From Silvanigrella paludirubra (lineage in GTDB: Bacteria > Bdellovibrionota_B > Oligoflexia > Silvanigrellales > Silvanigrellaceae), in assembly GCF_009208775.1 (NCBI RefSeq), contig NZ_WFLM01000003.1:225374-289373 (forward strand): a stretch of 64,000 nucleotides of DNA, read 5' to 3'. Positions 46,088 through 56,000 of this stretch are shown here, piece after piece; position 1 is the stretch's first letter, and every line of letters begins with the position of its first letter. The translations under genes were made by a program, and so were the position numbers. The notes below the pieces were generated by a model, which saw only the letters and a list, made by a program, of their open reading frames with translations, was not told the DNA's origin and did not search any database.

Positions 46088-47665
46088 TTAGTTATCCTTT
46101 AAATGAGATAAAGCCCATTCGCGAAATACATCGCCACGGTGTTCAAAATTTTTGAATTCATCAAAACTACTACAAGCTGGAGACAATAAAATAATTTCAT
46201 TATCTGTTGCGTCATTTAGTGCTAAGTTGGCTGCAGCTAACATATTTGGAGATGATTCGGCAATTTTATTATTATAATTTTTTAAGTGTTCTTGAATTAT
46301 ACTTGAGGCTTTTCCAAATGGATAAATTTTTATTAAATTATTATTGATTAGTTCACCTATTGGTGAATAATCATCTCCTTTTGGTTCACCGCCAATTAAT
46401 AATCGAATAGGGTTTTGAAAAGAATGTAAAGCAACTAAAGTGCTTTCTACGTTAGTAGCTTTTGAGTCATTTATAATTAGGATGTTTTTAGTTTTTAAAT
46501 TATTATCTAAATATAAATTCCATTTTAAAGATATTTTTTCGAGTCTATGCGGTAAATGCTTATATAATGATGAATTTTCTTCCCATTGTTTAAGAATATG
46601 AATATCAGGAACACCTAAATAGTTTGCTATTATGCTGGCGCATAATATATTCATCATGTTGTGTTTTCCTGGTAAGCAGGGATTTTCAATTATCCAATTT
46701 TTAGTTGAGTTTTTTAGATTTAAATTGATATTAATTGAGCCATTATCGTTATATTTTGCATAGGCATATTCAAACTGACTACGCAACATAACTTCATCAA
46801 AATTTAAATCTTTCAGTTCTTGATAAATTGCATTTGGTAATGTTTTTCCATTCTCAATTTTTTCATATATGAAGTCGGTATATTTTTTCTCATTGACTTT
46901 ATTTTCAATAGTATTTTTTATTTCATCTATTAAAATAATTCTCGATTTTGGTAAACTTAATCCTAATTTTATAACATGATTCATTATGTTTTTATCAATA
47001 ATAGTTATCCCAAGATCATCTGTAAGTAATACAAGTCTCCATTTTGCTTTTAAATATTCATCCATGTTTTCGTAGCGACCTAAATGATCATTTTGTAAAT
47101 TTAATAATGATGTACACATTGGTCTTATAGAATAAGTTGTTTCTAGTTGATAGCTACTAAATTCAATAGAAAATAAATTTGTATTTGGATGTTCTAATAA
47201 AGTTTGTGAAACTGAGATACCAATATTGCCACATGCTTTAGAATGGTATTTTGTATTGGAGAATAATTGCGATAAATAATTTACTGTTGTGCTTTTTCCA
47301 TTTGTACCAGTAATTCCAACTGAAATTGATTTAGAATTCATAAACCAAGATGCAAATTCAATTTCGCTGACGATCGGAATAGAATTCTTTTTACAAAATA
47401 TTGAAATATCTTTATTTAAAGGAATACCGGGAGATAAAATTAAAATATCGCATTGAGATTTTAATTTTTCAAAAGAATGGCCATTTTCTTCGTATGGTAT
47501 TTTTAAATTATCTAACTCAATTTTTAAATTATCAGATATTTTATTTTCTTCGGTAATAAAAACATGTGCGCCATTTTTTTTTAATATTTTGGCAGCTGAA
47601 ATTCCACTTTTTGCTGCTCCTGCAATAAAAAAATGAATTTCTTTAATATTTTGGCCTAAATTCAT
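46088..47665 (-). CDS. murD: UDP-N-acetylmuramoylalanine--D-glutamate ligase
   Basis: 525 residues, longer than the usual 440. Seen: GITGTNGKST P-loop (about 117-126), NLQNDHLGRY (in place of NISPDHLD-R), PLEKISLKWN-like HRLEKI segment and NDSKATN, the substrate block. Extra length lies in a loop region of Asn/Lys-rich sequence around 215-300. Between mraY and ftsW. Confidence 0.93.
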   Translation of the reverse strand: MNLGQNIKEIHFFIAGAAKSGISAAKILKKNGAHVFITEENKISDNLKIELDNLKIPYEENGHSFEKLKSQCDILILSPGIPLNKDISIFCKKNSIPIVSEIEFASWFMNSKSISVGITGTNGKSTTVNYLSQLFSNTKYHSKACGNIGISVSQTLLEHPNTNLFSIEFSSYQLETTYSIRPMCTSLLNLQNDHLGRYENMDEYLKAKWRLVLLTDDLGITIIDKNIMNHVIKLGLSLPKSRIILIDEIKNTIENKVNEKKYTDFIYEKIENGKTLPNAIYQELKDLNFDEVMLRSQFEYAYAKYNDNGSININLNLKNSTKNWIIENPCLPGKHNMMNILCASIIANYLGVPDIHILKQWEENSSLYKHLPHRLEKISLKWNLYLDNNLKTKNILIINDSKATNVESTLVALHSFQNPIRLLIGGEPKGDDYSPIGELINNNLIKIYPFGKASSIIQEHLKNYNNKIAESSPNMLAAANLALNDATDNEIILLSPACSSFDEFKNFEHRGDVFREWALSHLKDN

Positions 47666-47678
47666 ATTATATTACCTA

Positions 47679-48794
47679 TTATCTTAATTTAAGAGTTAAT
47701 ATACTTAAAAGAGCAAGTATAAAACTTATAATCCAAATTCTTACTGTTATCTTTTGTTCTGGCCATCCTTTTTTTTGATAATGGTGATGAACAGGCGCCA
47801 TTCTAAAAACTCTTTTGCCTCTTGTTTTAAATGAAGCAACTTGAATAATCACACTTAATGCTTCAGCAACAAAAATACCACCCATTAAAACAAGTAAAAT
47901 TTCATGACCAGTAATAATAGCAACTGTTCCAAGAATTCCACCTAAAGCAAGAGCACCAGAATCACCCATAAAAATTTGTGCTGGAAATGTATTGTACCAA
48001 AGGAATCCTATTGATGCTCCAATGAGTGCGGAAAGAAATACACTTATTTCTCCAGATCCTGGGATGGAATGATATAAAAGATATTTGGATACAATTACGT
48101 TTCCAGTTACATAACTTAAAATTGTTAGAGTTAATGCACATGTAATTACCGGACCAATCGCTAGGCCGTCTAATCCATCTGTTAAGTTAACAGCATTACT
48201 TGAACCTACTATTACTAATATTGCAAAAGGGGCGTAAAAAATACCCAAATTTATAATAAGATTTTTAAAGAAAGGAATATTTACCGAAGTAGGATTTAAT
48301 GTATATGCATTTGGATTTAGAACATGAAATGATGACCACAAATGCCAAATAACAGCTAAAGTTCCAAAAAATAAAAGACCTAACATTTTCTTTTTGCTTG
48401 ATAAACCATCTGTATTTTTTTTAGATATTTTTAAATAATCATCCAAAAATCCAATAAATCCATAGCCAACAGTTATAATTAATAAGGTAAAAAAATGTCT
48501 ATTTGTAACATCCATCCATAAAATGACACTGAATAAAGTTGCAAATATTATTACAACTCCACCCATTGTTGGAGTCCCTTTTTTTAGCATTTGTTCTTCT
48601 AATCCAAGTTCTCGTATGGGTTGTCCTGCTTTTAAAGATCTTAATAATCGAATTGCTTTAGGATATAATATCATTGAAACAATGATACTAGTTATTAAAG
48701 CTAATATTGCGCGGCTAGATAAGTAAGAGAATGCTTTTAAACCAGAAAGCTTAGGGTTGATCATTATGAGTTTCATGATAAGTAAATAAAGCAT
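47679..48794 (-). CDS. mraY: Phospho-N-acetylmuramoyl-pentapeptide transferase
   Basis: 371 residues, about 10 membrane segments. Seen: GTPTMGG, FLDDYLKISKKNTDGLSSKKK, NLTDGLDGLA, and the cytoplasmic FMGDSGALALGG motif, then MAPVHHHYQKKGWPEQKI, the HHH active-site motif. Makes lipid I from UDP-MurNAc-pentapeptide and undecaprenyl phosphate. Starts at 48794 with AAGGAG about 11 bases before. Confidence 0.98.
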   Translation of the reverse strand: MLYLLIMKLIMINPKLSGLKAFSYLSSRAILALITSIIVSMILYPKAIRLLRSLKAGQPIRELGLEEQMLKKGTPTMGGVVIIFATLFSVILWMDVTNRHFFTLLIITVGYGFIGFLDDYLKISKKNTDGLSSKKKMLGLLFFGTLAVIWHLWSSFHVLNPNAYTLNPTSVNIPFFKNLIINLGIFYAPFAILVIVGSSNAVNLTDGLDGLAIGPVITCALTLTILSYVTGNVIVSKYLLYHSIPGSGEISVFLSALIGASIGFLWYNTFPAQIFMGDSGALALGGILGTVAIITGHEILLVLMGGIFVAEALSVIIQVASFKTRGKRVFRMAPVHHHYQKKGWPEQKITVRIWIISFILALLSILTLKLR

Positions 48795-48799
48795 TCTTT

Positions 48800-50488
48800 T
48801 TAATTCTCCTTACTTAATATGGATAAAGCAATTTGTGAATCAGAAAATGGGTATTTTGTTTCACCAATAATTTGATAATCCTCATGACCTTTTCCTGCAA
48901 CAAGAATGAGATCAAATTGTTCAGCAGATTGGATTGCAAACTCAATTGCTTTTTTGCGGTCGCTCTCTCTAAAGCAATTATAATTGGAATTGATACCAGT
49001 AAAAATATCGTCAATAATTTTGCCAGGATCTTCTTTTCTTGGATTATCAGAAGTAACAATAACTTTATCTGATAAGGTTGAAGCAATTTTACCCATGATA
49101 GGTCTTTTTGTTTTATCTCTGTCACCACCACAGCCAAATACTGTTATTAGTTTTCCTCTTCCTTCTAATGAAAGTATGTTTTTACAAACTAATATCGCTT
49201 TTTCCAAAGCATCTGGTGAATGAGCATAATCAACAAGAACTGTCGGAAATTTATTATCAATTTCAGTTTTATGTTTTATAATTTCTAGTCTTCCTGGGAT
49301 GTTTTTTATATTTGCAAGTTTTTTTGAAATTTCACTAATTTTAAAGCCATCGTTAATCATAGCAGCTATTGAACACATGATATTGTCAAATTGAAAATTT
49401 CCTATAATAGGAGCGCTAAAATATTCCGATTCTATAATTTTATGACAATCTTTAAGAATTAAAGTTCCAGAAATTCCTTTTAAAGATGATTTTTGATCTG
49501 TAATAGATAAATATAATAACGATTTATACAAATTCTTAAATGTAGAAAAAAAAGATTTTGAAATATTTTCGTTTCCAACACCAATTAATGTTCTTTTATT
49601 TCTAGCTGCATGTTTAGCAAAAAACTCCCAATCAAAATTATTAGTACAAATAATAGCACAACCGCTTTCGTTTAAATATTCATCAAATAATTTTAATTTA
49701 GCATTCCTATAGTTTTCCATTGTTCCGTGATAGTCTAAATGATCTTGAGTTAAATTTGTAAAAATAGCGGTATTTACTTTCCAGTTGCCTAATCTTTTTT
49801 CAAGCAATCCATGTGAAGTTGCTTCCATAACTATTTTATCAATATTATTTTTTTTGCATAAATTTATTATACTCAATAAAGCTGGATAGTCAGGAGTTGT
49901 AACATGTGAAGATTCCATGCTATACTCGCCAATTTGTAATCCTAATGTGCCTATGCGTAAGCAACTTTTTGCTGTTAAAAGTTCAAAAATTTGAGAACAT
50001 AATTGAACCACAGAAGTTTTTCCGTTTGTTCCTGTTACAGCTATTGTATTAAAATGTTCATTATTTATTTGATAACATTTTTCAAATAATAAATTAATTG
50101 ATTTTTCTGTATTTTTTACTTTAATAAAATAAGGATTATTTATGATTTTTAACAACAAATCTTCAGAATAATTGTTTTTTTTTGCTAAATCTAATACATT
50201 TTCTTCATTTCCAATAAAATAGTTCTTAGAACTCAATATTTTTTCTATTAAGCTATGGCCATCAAATTTTTTTCCAACTCTAGCTATATATATAAATGAT
50301 TCTTCTTTTAATAAATCTTCATTAACTTTAAATTTTTTAAGTTCATTAGAGTTTATAATTATATCTAGAGGTGATTCTAACTTATTATTAATGGCAATAT
50401 CATTTACTAATAAATCCTCATTTTTTAAAACATAAATTGCATTTTCTAAAGTACATCTAGGTATTTCTATTTTATAATTAAAAGACAT
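48800..50488 (-). CDS. murE: UDP-MurNAc-tripeptide synthetase MurE (meso-DAP type)
   Basis: 562 residues, slightly longer than E. coli MurE (495). Seen: TGTNGKTSVV P-loop (about 151-160), HVTTPDYPALLS, NLTQDHLDYHGTM, GCGGDRDKTKRP and TSDNPRKEDP (about 478-487); the DNPR motif indicates meso-diaminopimelate as the added residue, as in Gram-negatives. The N-terminal UDP domain is divergent with Asn-rich stretches. Coupled to mraY by 5 bases. Confidence 0.96.
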   Translation of the reverse strand: MSFNYKIEIPRCTLENAIYVLKNEDLLVNDIAINNKLESPLDIIINSNELKKFKVNEDLLKEESFIYIARVGKKFDGHSLIEKILSSKNYFIGNEENVLDLAKKNNYSEDLLLKIINNPYFIKVKNTEKSINLLFEKCYQINNEHFNTIAVTGTNGKTSVVQLCSQIFELLTAKSCLRIGTLGLQIGEYSMESSHVTTPDYPALLSIINLCKKNNIDKIVMEATSHGLLEKRLGNWKVNTAIFTNLTQDHLDYHGTMENYRNAKLKLFDEYLNESGCAIICTNNFDWEFFAKHAARNKRTLIGVGNENISKSFFSTFKNLYKSLLYLSITDQKSSLKGISGTLILKDCHKIIESEYFSAPIIGNFQFDNIMCSIAAMINDGFKISEISKKLANIKNIPGRLEIIKHKTEIDNKFPTVLVDYAHSPDALEKAILVCKNILSLEGRGKLITVFGCGGDRDKTKRPIMGKIASTLSDKVIVTSDNPRKEDPGKIIDDIFTGINSNYNCFRESDRKKAIEFAIQSAEQFDLILVAGKGHEDYQIIGETKYPFSDSQIALSILSKEN

Positions 50489-50494
50489 TTTAAA

Positions 50495-52381
50495 TCATTG
50501 TTCCTTTTTTGTATCTGTTTCGTTATGATTGTTTGTCATAGCTGCGCTTTGTGGTTTATTATTATTAATTATATTAGGCTTATTTCTTTTTAAATATGCA
50601 TTTTCATATGGTTTGACATCAAAAATTCCTTGAGAATTTAAATATTGAACTGTTTTTTTCCCAATTTCCGCAAAAACAGGGCCAGCAAGAGGCCCCCCAT
50701 AAGCAGGTCTAATTCCAGCTTCATCAATAACAACTACAATAGCTAATTTTGGATCGTCAGAAGGAATGACTCCCTCAAAAACAGCAGTTCTGCCAGAATA
50801 AGAGTGTTCTTTTGATGACCAAATTTGAGCTGTTCCTGTTTTTCCAGAAACAAGAACACCTGGAATTCGAGCAGGAGATCCTGTTCCTCCTTCTTCTTCA
50901 ACAACGGATTCCATCATTTTAGAAATGAGTAAGCTTGTCTTTTGGGAAATATATTTTAAAGGAGGGCCTACAAAATTTTTTTGTCTTTTTTCGTCAACTG
51001 CAATTAAATTAACTCCATGATCAATGCCGCCACCAACAATAATGGATAATCCATGCACTAACTGCAAAGGAGAAATTGCAAAACCTTGGCCAAAAGCCAT
51101 ATTTGCAAAATTCATTTCTCTCCAAGTATTTAATGCTTTTATTCTACCAGACCATTCGCCAGGAAGTCCTGTGCCAGGTTGTCTTCCAAAACCAATTTTC
51201 ATTAATGAGTCATAAAAGTTTTCACGACCTATTTTTTGTACAACTTTATAAGCACCTATATTGCTACTTACTTTTAATATTTCTTCAGGAGTAATCCATC
51301 CATGTTCATGAGTGTCATGAATGATACCACCTGGTAATGACATTTGGCCATTTTCTGCATAAACTTTTGTTTCAGGCGTAATGACTTGAAGATCAAGTGC
51401 TTTAGAAATCCACATTGGTTTAACAACTGAGCCAAGTTCAATTGCATCCATTACAGGGCGTAAGCGTCTAGATGCGGGGTCATTTTCAGGTGGGTTATTT
51501 AAGTCATATGATGGATAACTTGCCATTGATAATATTTCACCCGTTTTAACATCCATAACGATAGCGCTACCGCCTTTTGCTTTTGCTTTAAGAACTCCAT
51601 CTTTAAGAGCATTTTGAGTGAATTCTTGAATGGATAAATCTATTGATAGAGTTAAATTTGGGGCTTTTTGATCTGGTTTAGAGGCATCATTTGGTGTAAC
51701 CATAACAAGTCTGCCTCTTGCATCTTTCATTACTTCTGATTTAATTGGTTTGATATTTAGTCTTGAATTATATATTTTTTCAATGCCTTCAAGTCCGTTA
51801 CCTTCAGAACCAACAAATCCAATTAATTGTGCCGCTAGATCTTTTTCTGGATAAACTCTTTTAGGTTCATCAACAACGCCAATAAATTCTTGCCATTTTT
51901 TTAGATTTCCAATTTTAATAAACTCGCTTTGATTCATTTGTCTTTTGAGCCAAATAAAATTTCTTTTATCATCTTTATAAGAAATTAATGTATCTAATGG
52001 AAAATGAATTTGTTCGGAAACTTTTTTTAAAGTGCTAATTTCTTCAGGCATTTTGTGTGTTAAAAGATAAATACTTGGTCTAGATATGCTAACAGCTAAA
52101 ACTCTTCCATTTCTATCTGTAATTGTAGCTCTTGGTTGTGCTAAAGTTAAATTAGTTTCAAATTGTCTTGTTCCAGTTGCTATTAATTTTGTTCTTAGTG
52201 GAGTAGGAAAAAAAGTTATCCATGCATATCTTACAAGAATAATACTTAAAAAAATGCAATAAATGATTCCCATTGTTTGGGCTCGAAACTTATAATTAGG
52301 TAATTTTTTGTTTTGTTTTGGGTCAAAATAATTTTTAAATTTAACTAATAAATTAACTTGTAAATTTATTTTATTTCCCAC
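50495..52381 (-). CDS. ftsI: Septal peptidoglycan transpeptidase FtsI (PBP3)
   Basis: 628 residues. One N-terminal membrane span (about 34-55), a pedestal domain, and the transpeptidase domain with SVVK (Ser about 317), SSN (about 371) and KTGT (about 511), the three catalytic motifs of PBPs. Also GSEGNGLEGIEK. C-terminal about 35 residues after YLNSQG are Asn/Lys-rich and may be disordered. Starts with GTG just 17 bases after ftsL. Confidence 0.97.
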   Translation of the reverse strand: MGNKINLQVNLLVKFKNYFDPKQNKKLPNYKFRAQTMGIIYCIFLSIILVRYAWITFFPTPLRTKLIATGTRQFETNLTLAQPRATITDRNGRVLAVSISRPSIYLLTHKMPEEISTLKKVSEQIHFPLDTLISYKDDKRNFIWLKRQMNQSEFIKIGNLKKWQEFIGVVDEPKRVYPEKDLAAQLIGFVGSEGNGLEGIEKIYNSRLNIKPIKSEVMKDARGRLVMVTPNDASKPDQKAPNLTLSIDLSIQEFTQNALKDGVLKAKAKGGSAIVMDVKTGEILSMASYPSYDLNNPPENDPASRRLRPVMDAIELGSVVKPMWISKALDLQVITPETKVYAENGQMSLPGGIIHDTHEHGWITPEEILKVSSNIGAYKVVQKIGRENFYDSLMKIGFGRQPGTGLPGEWSGRIKALNTWREMNFANMAFGQGFAISPLQLVHGLSIIVGGGIDHGVNLIAVDEKRQKNFVGPPLKYISQKTSLLISKMMESVVEEEGGTGSPARIPGVLVSGKTGTAQIWSSKEHSYSGRTAVFEGVIPSDDPKLAIVVVIDEAGIRPAYGGPLAGPVFAEIGKKTVQYLNSQGIFDVKPYENAYLKRNKPNIINNNKPQSAAMTNNHNETDTKKEQ

Positions 52382-52398
52382 TTTTGTTACCTTTTTAT

Positions 52399-52701
52399 TT
52401 AATGTAACCCTTTTTCTGCTCTTAATACACGTTTTGGATCTGGTAAAACATACTTATTAAGCTTGCCTGAAGGATCTTTTTGGGCAAGCAAATTGTCTCT
52501 AACATTTCTTTCTGTTGCAGCTAATTCAGATTGCAGCTCTACTTGTCTTTGTCTAAGTATTTTTTCCTTAGACTTTAAAGCAGCAATTTCATAACCAACA
52601 GAATAAGTTTTAGATCTCATTGTAATAACTATTATACCAACAATAATCGTTAAAAAAATAATTGCAATGATTGCATCAAATCCTTTTAAAAATTTTAGCA
52701 T
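52399..52701 (-). CDS. ftsL: FtsL-like divisome protein
   Basis: 100 residues: one membrane span (IAIIFLTIIVGIIVITM, about 12-28) followed by a coiled coil (about 35-75), the FtsL layout. Start at 52701, with GGGGG just upstream; translation starts one base past the rsmH stop. No sequence motif proves FtsL, but size, topology and place between rsmH and ftsI are right. Confidence 0.8.
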   Translation of the reverse strand: MLKFLKGFDAIIAIIFLTIIVGIIVITMRSKTYSVGYEIAALKSKEKILRQRQVELQSELAATERNVRDNLLAQKDPSGKLNKYVLPDPKRVLRAEKGLH

Positions 52702-52702
52702 G

Positions 52703-53776
52703 TTAGCCCCCTGTTTCTCTTGAGAACTCAAAACAACGAAGTCTTGCGGATCGAGAGCGATTGTTCATTTGGCATTCCTCATCGGAGGCGGTTATGCCTC
52801 CACGCGGTATTTCTTTGCCAAAACCTTTATTATGATTTTCTTCTAAATGAAGTTGAAGATGCAAGGGGATATTAAATTCTTTTTTTTCATTTTGTTTTTC
52901 GTGTGCTTTCTTTCCTTTTTGCCAATTTCTCATAGCATGTTTGATTAGTCTGTCTTCCAGGGAATGAAATGAGATAAAGCCTACTTTTCCATGAGTATGA
53001 ATAAGCTCAGGGATTTCTTGAAGAAGATAATTTATAGATTCTAATTCTTTGTTTACTTCAATCCTTAATGCTTGGAATGCTCTCGTGGCTGGGTGTACTC
53101 TGCTATTTGGATAGGCAAGTACTCTTTTTATATATTCAGCAAGCTGAATTGTACTATGAAGAGGTATTTTCTCAATTTTTCTATCCTGCACAATTGCTTT
53201 AGCAAGTTTTCTTGATTTAGGTTCTTCGCCATATTCAAAAAAGATACGAGTTAATTCTAATTCGGAATATTCTTCTAAAATGTTTTTAGCGGTTAAATTA
53301 TCATTGGGATTCATGCGCATATCAATAGGGCCATCATGAATTAAAGAAAAACCTCTTTTGCCAATATCTAGTTGTGGAGAACTAACACCAAAATCGGCAT
53401 ACAAGCCGTGAATTTTTTCACCAGGAAATTTTGTTTGCCAAATTTGTGCCAAATTTTTAAAATTTTCATTTTCGAAATGTAAATGAATATTTTTATACTT
53501 CAATTGAACATCTTTAAATTTTTTTTCAGTAAAGTTTAGTGCATTTATATCTTGATCAAAGCCAATAAAATTCAGTTCAAAATTATTAAATATAGGATCA
53601 TTAACGAATAAATGAATTAAATATTCAGCATGACCACCACCACCCAAAGTAGCATCTACAATATTTAATTTATATGTTTTATTTGTTTTTAATAAATTCA
53701 AAAGTTTTTCAGAAGGAAAAATATTTTGTATCGTTTCTTTCTTTAATACTGTTATATGATTAAATTCATTATTCAT
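52703..53776 (-). CDS. rsmH: 16S rRNA (cytosine-N4)-methyltransferase RsmH (MraW)
   Basis: 357 residues. Seen: HITVLKKETI at the start, VDATLGGGGHAEYL (SAM motif I), GFDQDINAL, LYADFGVSSPQLD and FSLIHDGPIDMRM, and FISFHSLEDRLIKH, all strong RsmH blocks. Methylates C1402 of 16S rRNA. Start at 53776 (AGAGGA 5 bases before). First gene of the dcw cluster; mraZ is not upstream. Confidence 0.97.
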   Translation of the reverse strand: MNNEFNHITVLKKETIQNIFPSEKLLNLLKTNKTYKLNIVDATLGGGGHAEYLIHLFVNDPIFNNFELNFIGFDQDINALNFTEKKFKDVQLKYKNIHLHFENENFKNLAQIWQTKFPGEKIHGLYADFGVSSPQLDIGKRGFSLIHDGPIDMRMNPNDNLTAKNILEEYSELELTRIFFEYGEEPKSRKLAKAIVQDRKIEKIPLHSTIQLAEYIKRVLAYPNSRVHPATRAFQALRIEVNKELESINYLLQEIPELIHTHGKVGFISFHSLEDRLIKHAMRNWQKGKKAHEKQNEKKEFNIPLHLQLHLEENHNKGFGKEIPRGGITASDEECQMNNRSRSARLRCFEFSRETGG

Positions 53777-53936
53777 TGATGTCCTCTTTGGCTTTAAAAC
53801 GAAGTATTTGTGTTTGTTTTTTAACATAAGTCAAAAACGTGGCACAATCATATGTGCCTAAAGCATTCAACTTCACTTTATCAAGTCCGATAATGGACTT
53901 GTAAAAGAAATTTACTGTTTGAGGATGAAATTTGCC

Positions 53937-54806
53937 ATGAAGAAAAATATTATGCAAAATATGGCGTCTATTTATAAAAAATTTAAATTTGTTCTATTAT
54001 GCTCATTCTTCTCATTATCCTTATTTGGATGTATGACGAGCTCTAAAAACGATGAAGACCAGTTGAATCAAGCTCAAAATCAAAAAGTTGAAGAACTTGT
54101 AAATAAGGAATCAGCTGACTTTGTAGAAGGTCTTGTTCCTCCAAGTAATCAAAATATTTTATTGCCTTATTATGTTCAAGCTGGTGATAACTTAGGTAAA
54201 ATATCCAAAAAAATATATGGTGATCTTAAAAGCTGGAAGAAAATTGCTGAAATAAATAAAATAGTAGATGCAAATAAAATTTATGCAGGAGATGTTATTT
54301 ACTATCAATTAGATGATAAAACAAAAATGTTTGCAGAAAAATATGAAAATGCTCCAAGAGCAAAAATTATAGTTAAAAAAGGTGATACACTTTCTCATAT
54401 TTCAAAGGCTGTTTTTGGTAGGTCTAAAGACTGGCGTGTATTATGGAAGGAAAACCCTCAAATAGCTAATCCTGATAGAATTAAAGAAGGAACGGCAGTT
54501 TATTTTAGACCTAAAGCACTAACTGCTGACGCTGGTGGATATAATATTATAAACAAAGAATCAGAATCTCAGCCTGTTAAAAATATAAATTTAAATGAGG
54601 ATACAAAAATTTCTAACGAAGAACCTATTAAACAAGATTTAAATGCTATAAATGATCAAAATAATACGGAACAAAAAGCAATTGATGTAAAACAAGATGC
54701 ATCAAAAAATGAATTAACAGAAGAAGAAAAAAATGCAATAAGAAAATCTTCTGAAAGTAATTTTGTAAATCCAGATGATATTCCTAAAAATCCGAAAGAT
54801 GATTGA
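53937..54806 (+). CDS. LysM-domain lipoprotein
   Basis: About 289 residues. N-terminal lipobox LSLFGC (Cys near 32), then two LysM domains: VQAGDNLGKISKKIYGD... (about 80-130) and VKKGDTLSHISKAVFGRSKD... (about 146-195), which bind peptidoglycan or chitin. The tail is Asn/Glu-rich and disordered. ATG at 53937 has GAGG about 12 bases before; a TTG at 53919 and other ATGs at 53925-53961 are possible. It is divergent from rsmH and ends before a large palindrome. Confidence 0.85.
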   Translation: MKKNIMQNMASIYKKFKFVLLCSFFSLSLFGCMTSSKNDEDQLNQAQNQKVEELVNKESADFVEGLVPPSNQNILLPYYVQAGDNLGKISKKIYGDLKSWKKIAEINKIVDANKIYAGDVIYYQLDDKTKMFAEKYENAPRAKIIVKKGDTLSHISKAVFGRSKDWRVLWKENPQIANPDRIKEGTAVYFRPKALTADAGGYNIINKESESQPVKNINLNEDTKISNEEPIKQDLNAINDQNNTEQKAIDVKQDASKNELTEEEKNAIRKSSESNFVNPDDIPKNPKDD

Positions 54807-54872
54807 TAAAAATTGAATTACATAATGCTCTATTTTATTAGATTCTATATCTTTAAAATTTATAAAATATAT

Positions 54873-54918
54873 ATTAAAATTAAAAATATCCATTGAAATG
54901 GATATTTTTAATTTTAAT
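54873..54918. terminator. 46-bp near-perfect palindrome between LysM gene and TspO-like gene
   Basis: Arms of 22 bases (54873-54894 and 54897-54918) are perfect inverted complements with only GA in the centre. The right arm contains a TTTTT stretch and is T-rich, so it can act as a terminator for the LysM gene. It lies 27 bases before the tspO-like start. Few other structures of this length and perfection occur in the window. Confidence 0.6.
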
Positions 54919-54945
54919 TACTTAAAGAAAGAGTAAATATTTATT

Positions 54946-55422
54946 ATGAAATTATTTAAAATTCAAGGAAATAAAAAAGGTCTAATAAAGCTTTTTATTT
55001 CAACTGCTTTAATAGTTATTTTTGTTAATAGTATTATATTTATATTTAATTTTAGAAACTCAAACACTAATTTAGGAATTGTTAGAAGTCCGTTCTTACC
55101 CGCTCCCTATATCATAGGAACAGTTTGGCTGTTTTTAATTTTATGCATGTCTTTTTCTCAATGGATCTTAATAAAAAAGAATACTCATAAAAATAAATTA
55201 TTTTTAATTCCAATTTTATTTATTATTTGTATTTTATATCCATTTTATACACAAAAATTTAATAATGAATCTATATCGCTTATTGCAAATTTAGTTGTTA
55301 TCTCTTATTCTTCTTTCATAAGTGGTAAAATATATAATATATCTAAAATCTCGTCTTTTTTAATATTTTTAACAGCAATTTGGGTTGCATTTGCAACTTA
55401 TGCAACAAATTTAAAATTTTAA
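54946..55422 (+). CDS. TspO/MBR-family tryptophan-rich membrane protein
   Basis: 158 residues with five membrane segments. Seen: SPFLPAPYIIGTVWLFLI, the family 'P-F-x-P-P-x-x-x-x-x-x-x-W' block, and the C-terminal WVAFATYATNLKF, near the usual end 'WxxFAxYLN'. TspO proteins bind tetrapyrroles and act in stress or redox sensing. No cobalamin or haem gene is adjacent. A and P replaced at some usual positions, so function may have drifted. Confidence 0.7.
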   Translation: MKLFKIQGNKKGLIKLFISTALIVIFVNSIIFIFNFRNSNTNLGIVRSPFLPAPYIIGTVWLFLILCMSFSQWILIKKNTHKNKLFLIPILFIICILYPFYTQKFNNESISLIANLVVISYSSFISGKIYNISKISSFLIFLTAIWVAFATYATNLKF

Positions 55423-55440
55423 AACAATCTTTTTTCAAAT

Positions 55441-55959
55441 TTATTTTTGTTTCATAGAATTTATTACAGGTTTTGAAATTAAATGATAATCAGCCAAAGC
55501 TTTTAATTCATCATTTTCATACATTGGCTCTGCTTTTGCGGAGGGGTTTATAATATGAAAATGAGTAATATGCTCATGTTCAAATTGTTTTCTTATATAT
55601 TGATATTCATCTACAAATCTTACATCATCAATAACAGCGATATCAAGTTTTAAACTGTCTCTATTATATTTTAATAAGTCTACAATTTGTTGAGCCCAAT
55701 ATAAATTGTTAACAGATTTTTTTTCATTACCTTTGTCATCAAGCATTTGATGAATTGTTTTTCCATTTTCTTTAAGAATAGTATTGTCTTTAAAGGAAGG
55801 TGATTTATTATACCAGTCATAATTTGGATATTCAATTGCAAGCTCTTTTCGTATTGTATTTGCTATTGAAAATATTTGCTGTTTATTACTTGCAATTTTT
55901 TTAGCTAAATAAGTTTTACCAGCACCATGTCCATCGCCAGAAATAAAAATGATTCTCAT
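55441..55959 (-). CDS. P-loop kinase, dNMP-kinase-like, copy 2
   Basis: 172 residues. Walker A GDGHGAGKTY (8-17), then IANTIRKEL and a DDVRFVDEYQYIRK block (about 112-125) similar to the 'DxRFxxE' LID/NMP-binding region of T4-type deoxynucleoside monophosphate kinases. Nearly the same start as copy 1 (MRIIFISGDGHGAGKTY). Likely phosphorylates a nucleotide or sugar-nucleotide; the substrate is not known. Last gene of the amgK-murU operon. Confidence 0.6.
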   Translation of the reverse strand: MRIIFISGDGHGAGKTYLAKKIASNKQQIFSIANTIRKELAIEYPNYDWYNKSPSFKDNTILKENGKTIHQMLDDKGNEKKSVNNLYWAQQIVDLLKYNRDSLKLDIAVIDDVRFVDEYQYIRKQFEHEHITHFHIINPSAKAEPMYENDELKALADYHLISKPVINSMKQK

Positions 55960-56000
55960 AGTTTCTCCATAAATTTAAAAAGTCTTGCTTTAATGAAATA

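Noticed and set aside
52784-52801. GGAGGC/GCCTCC inverted repeat
   Set aside because: Lies within a conserved RsmH coding motif; explained by codons.
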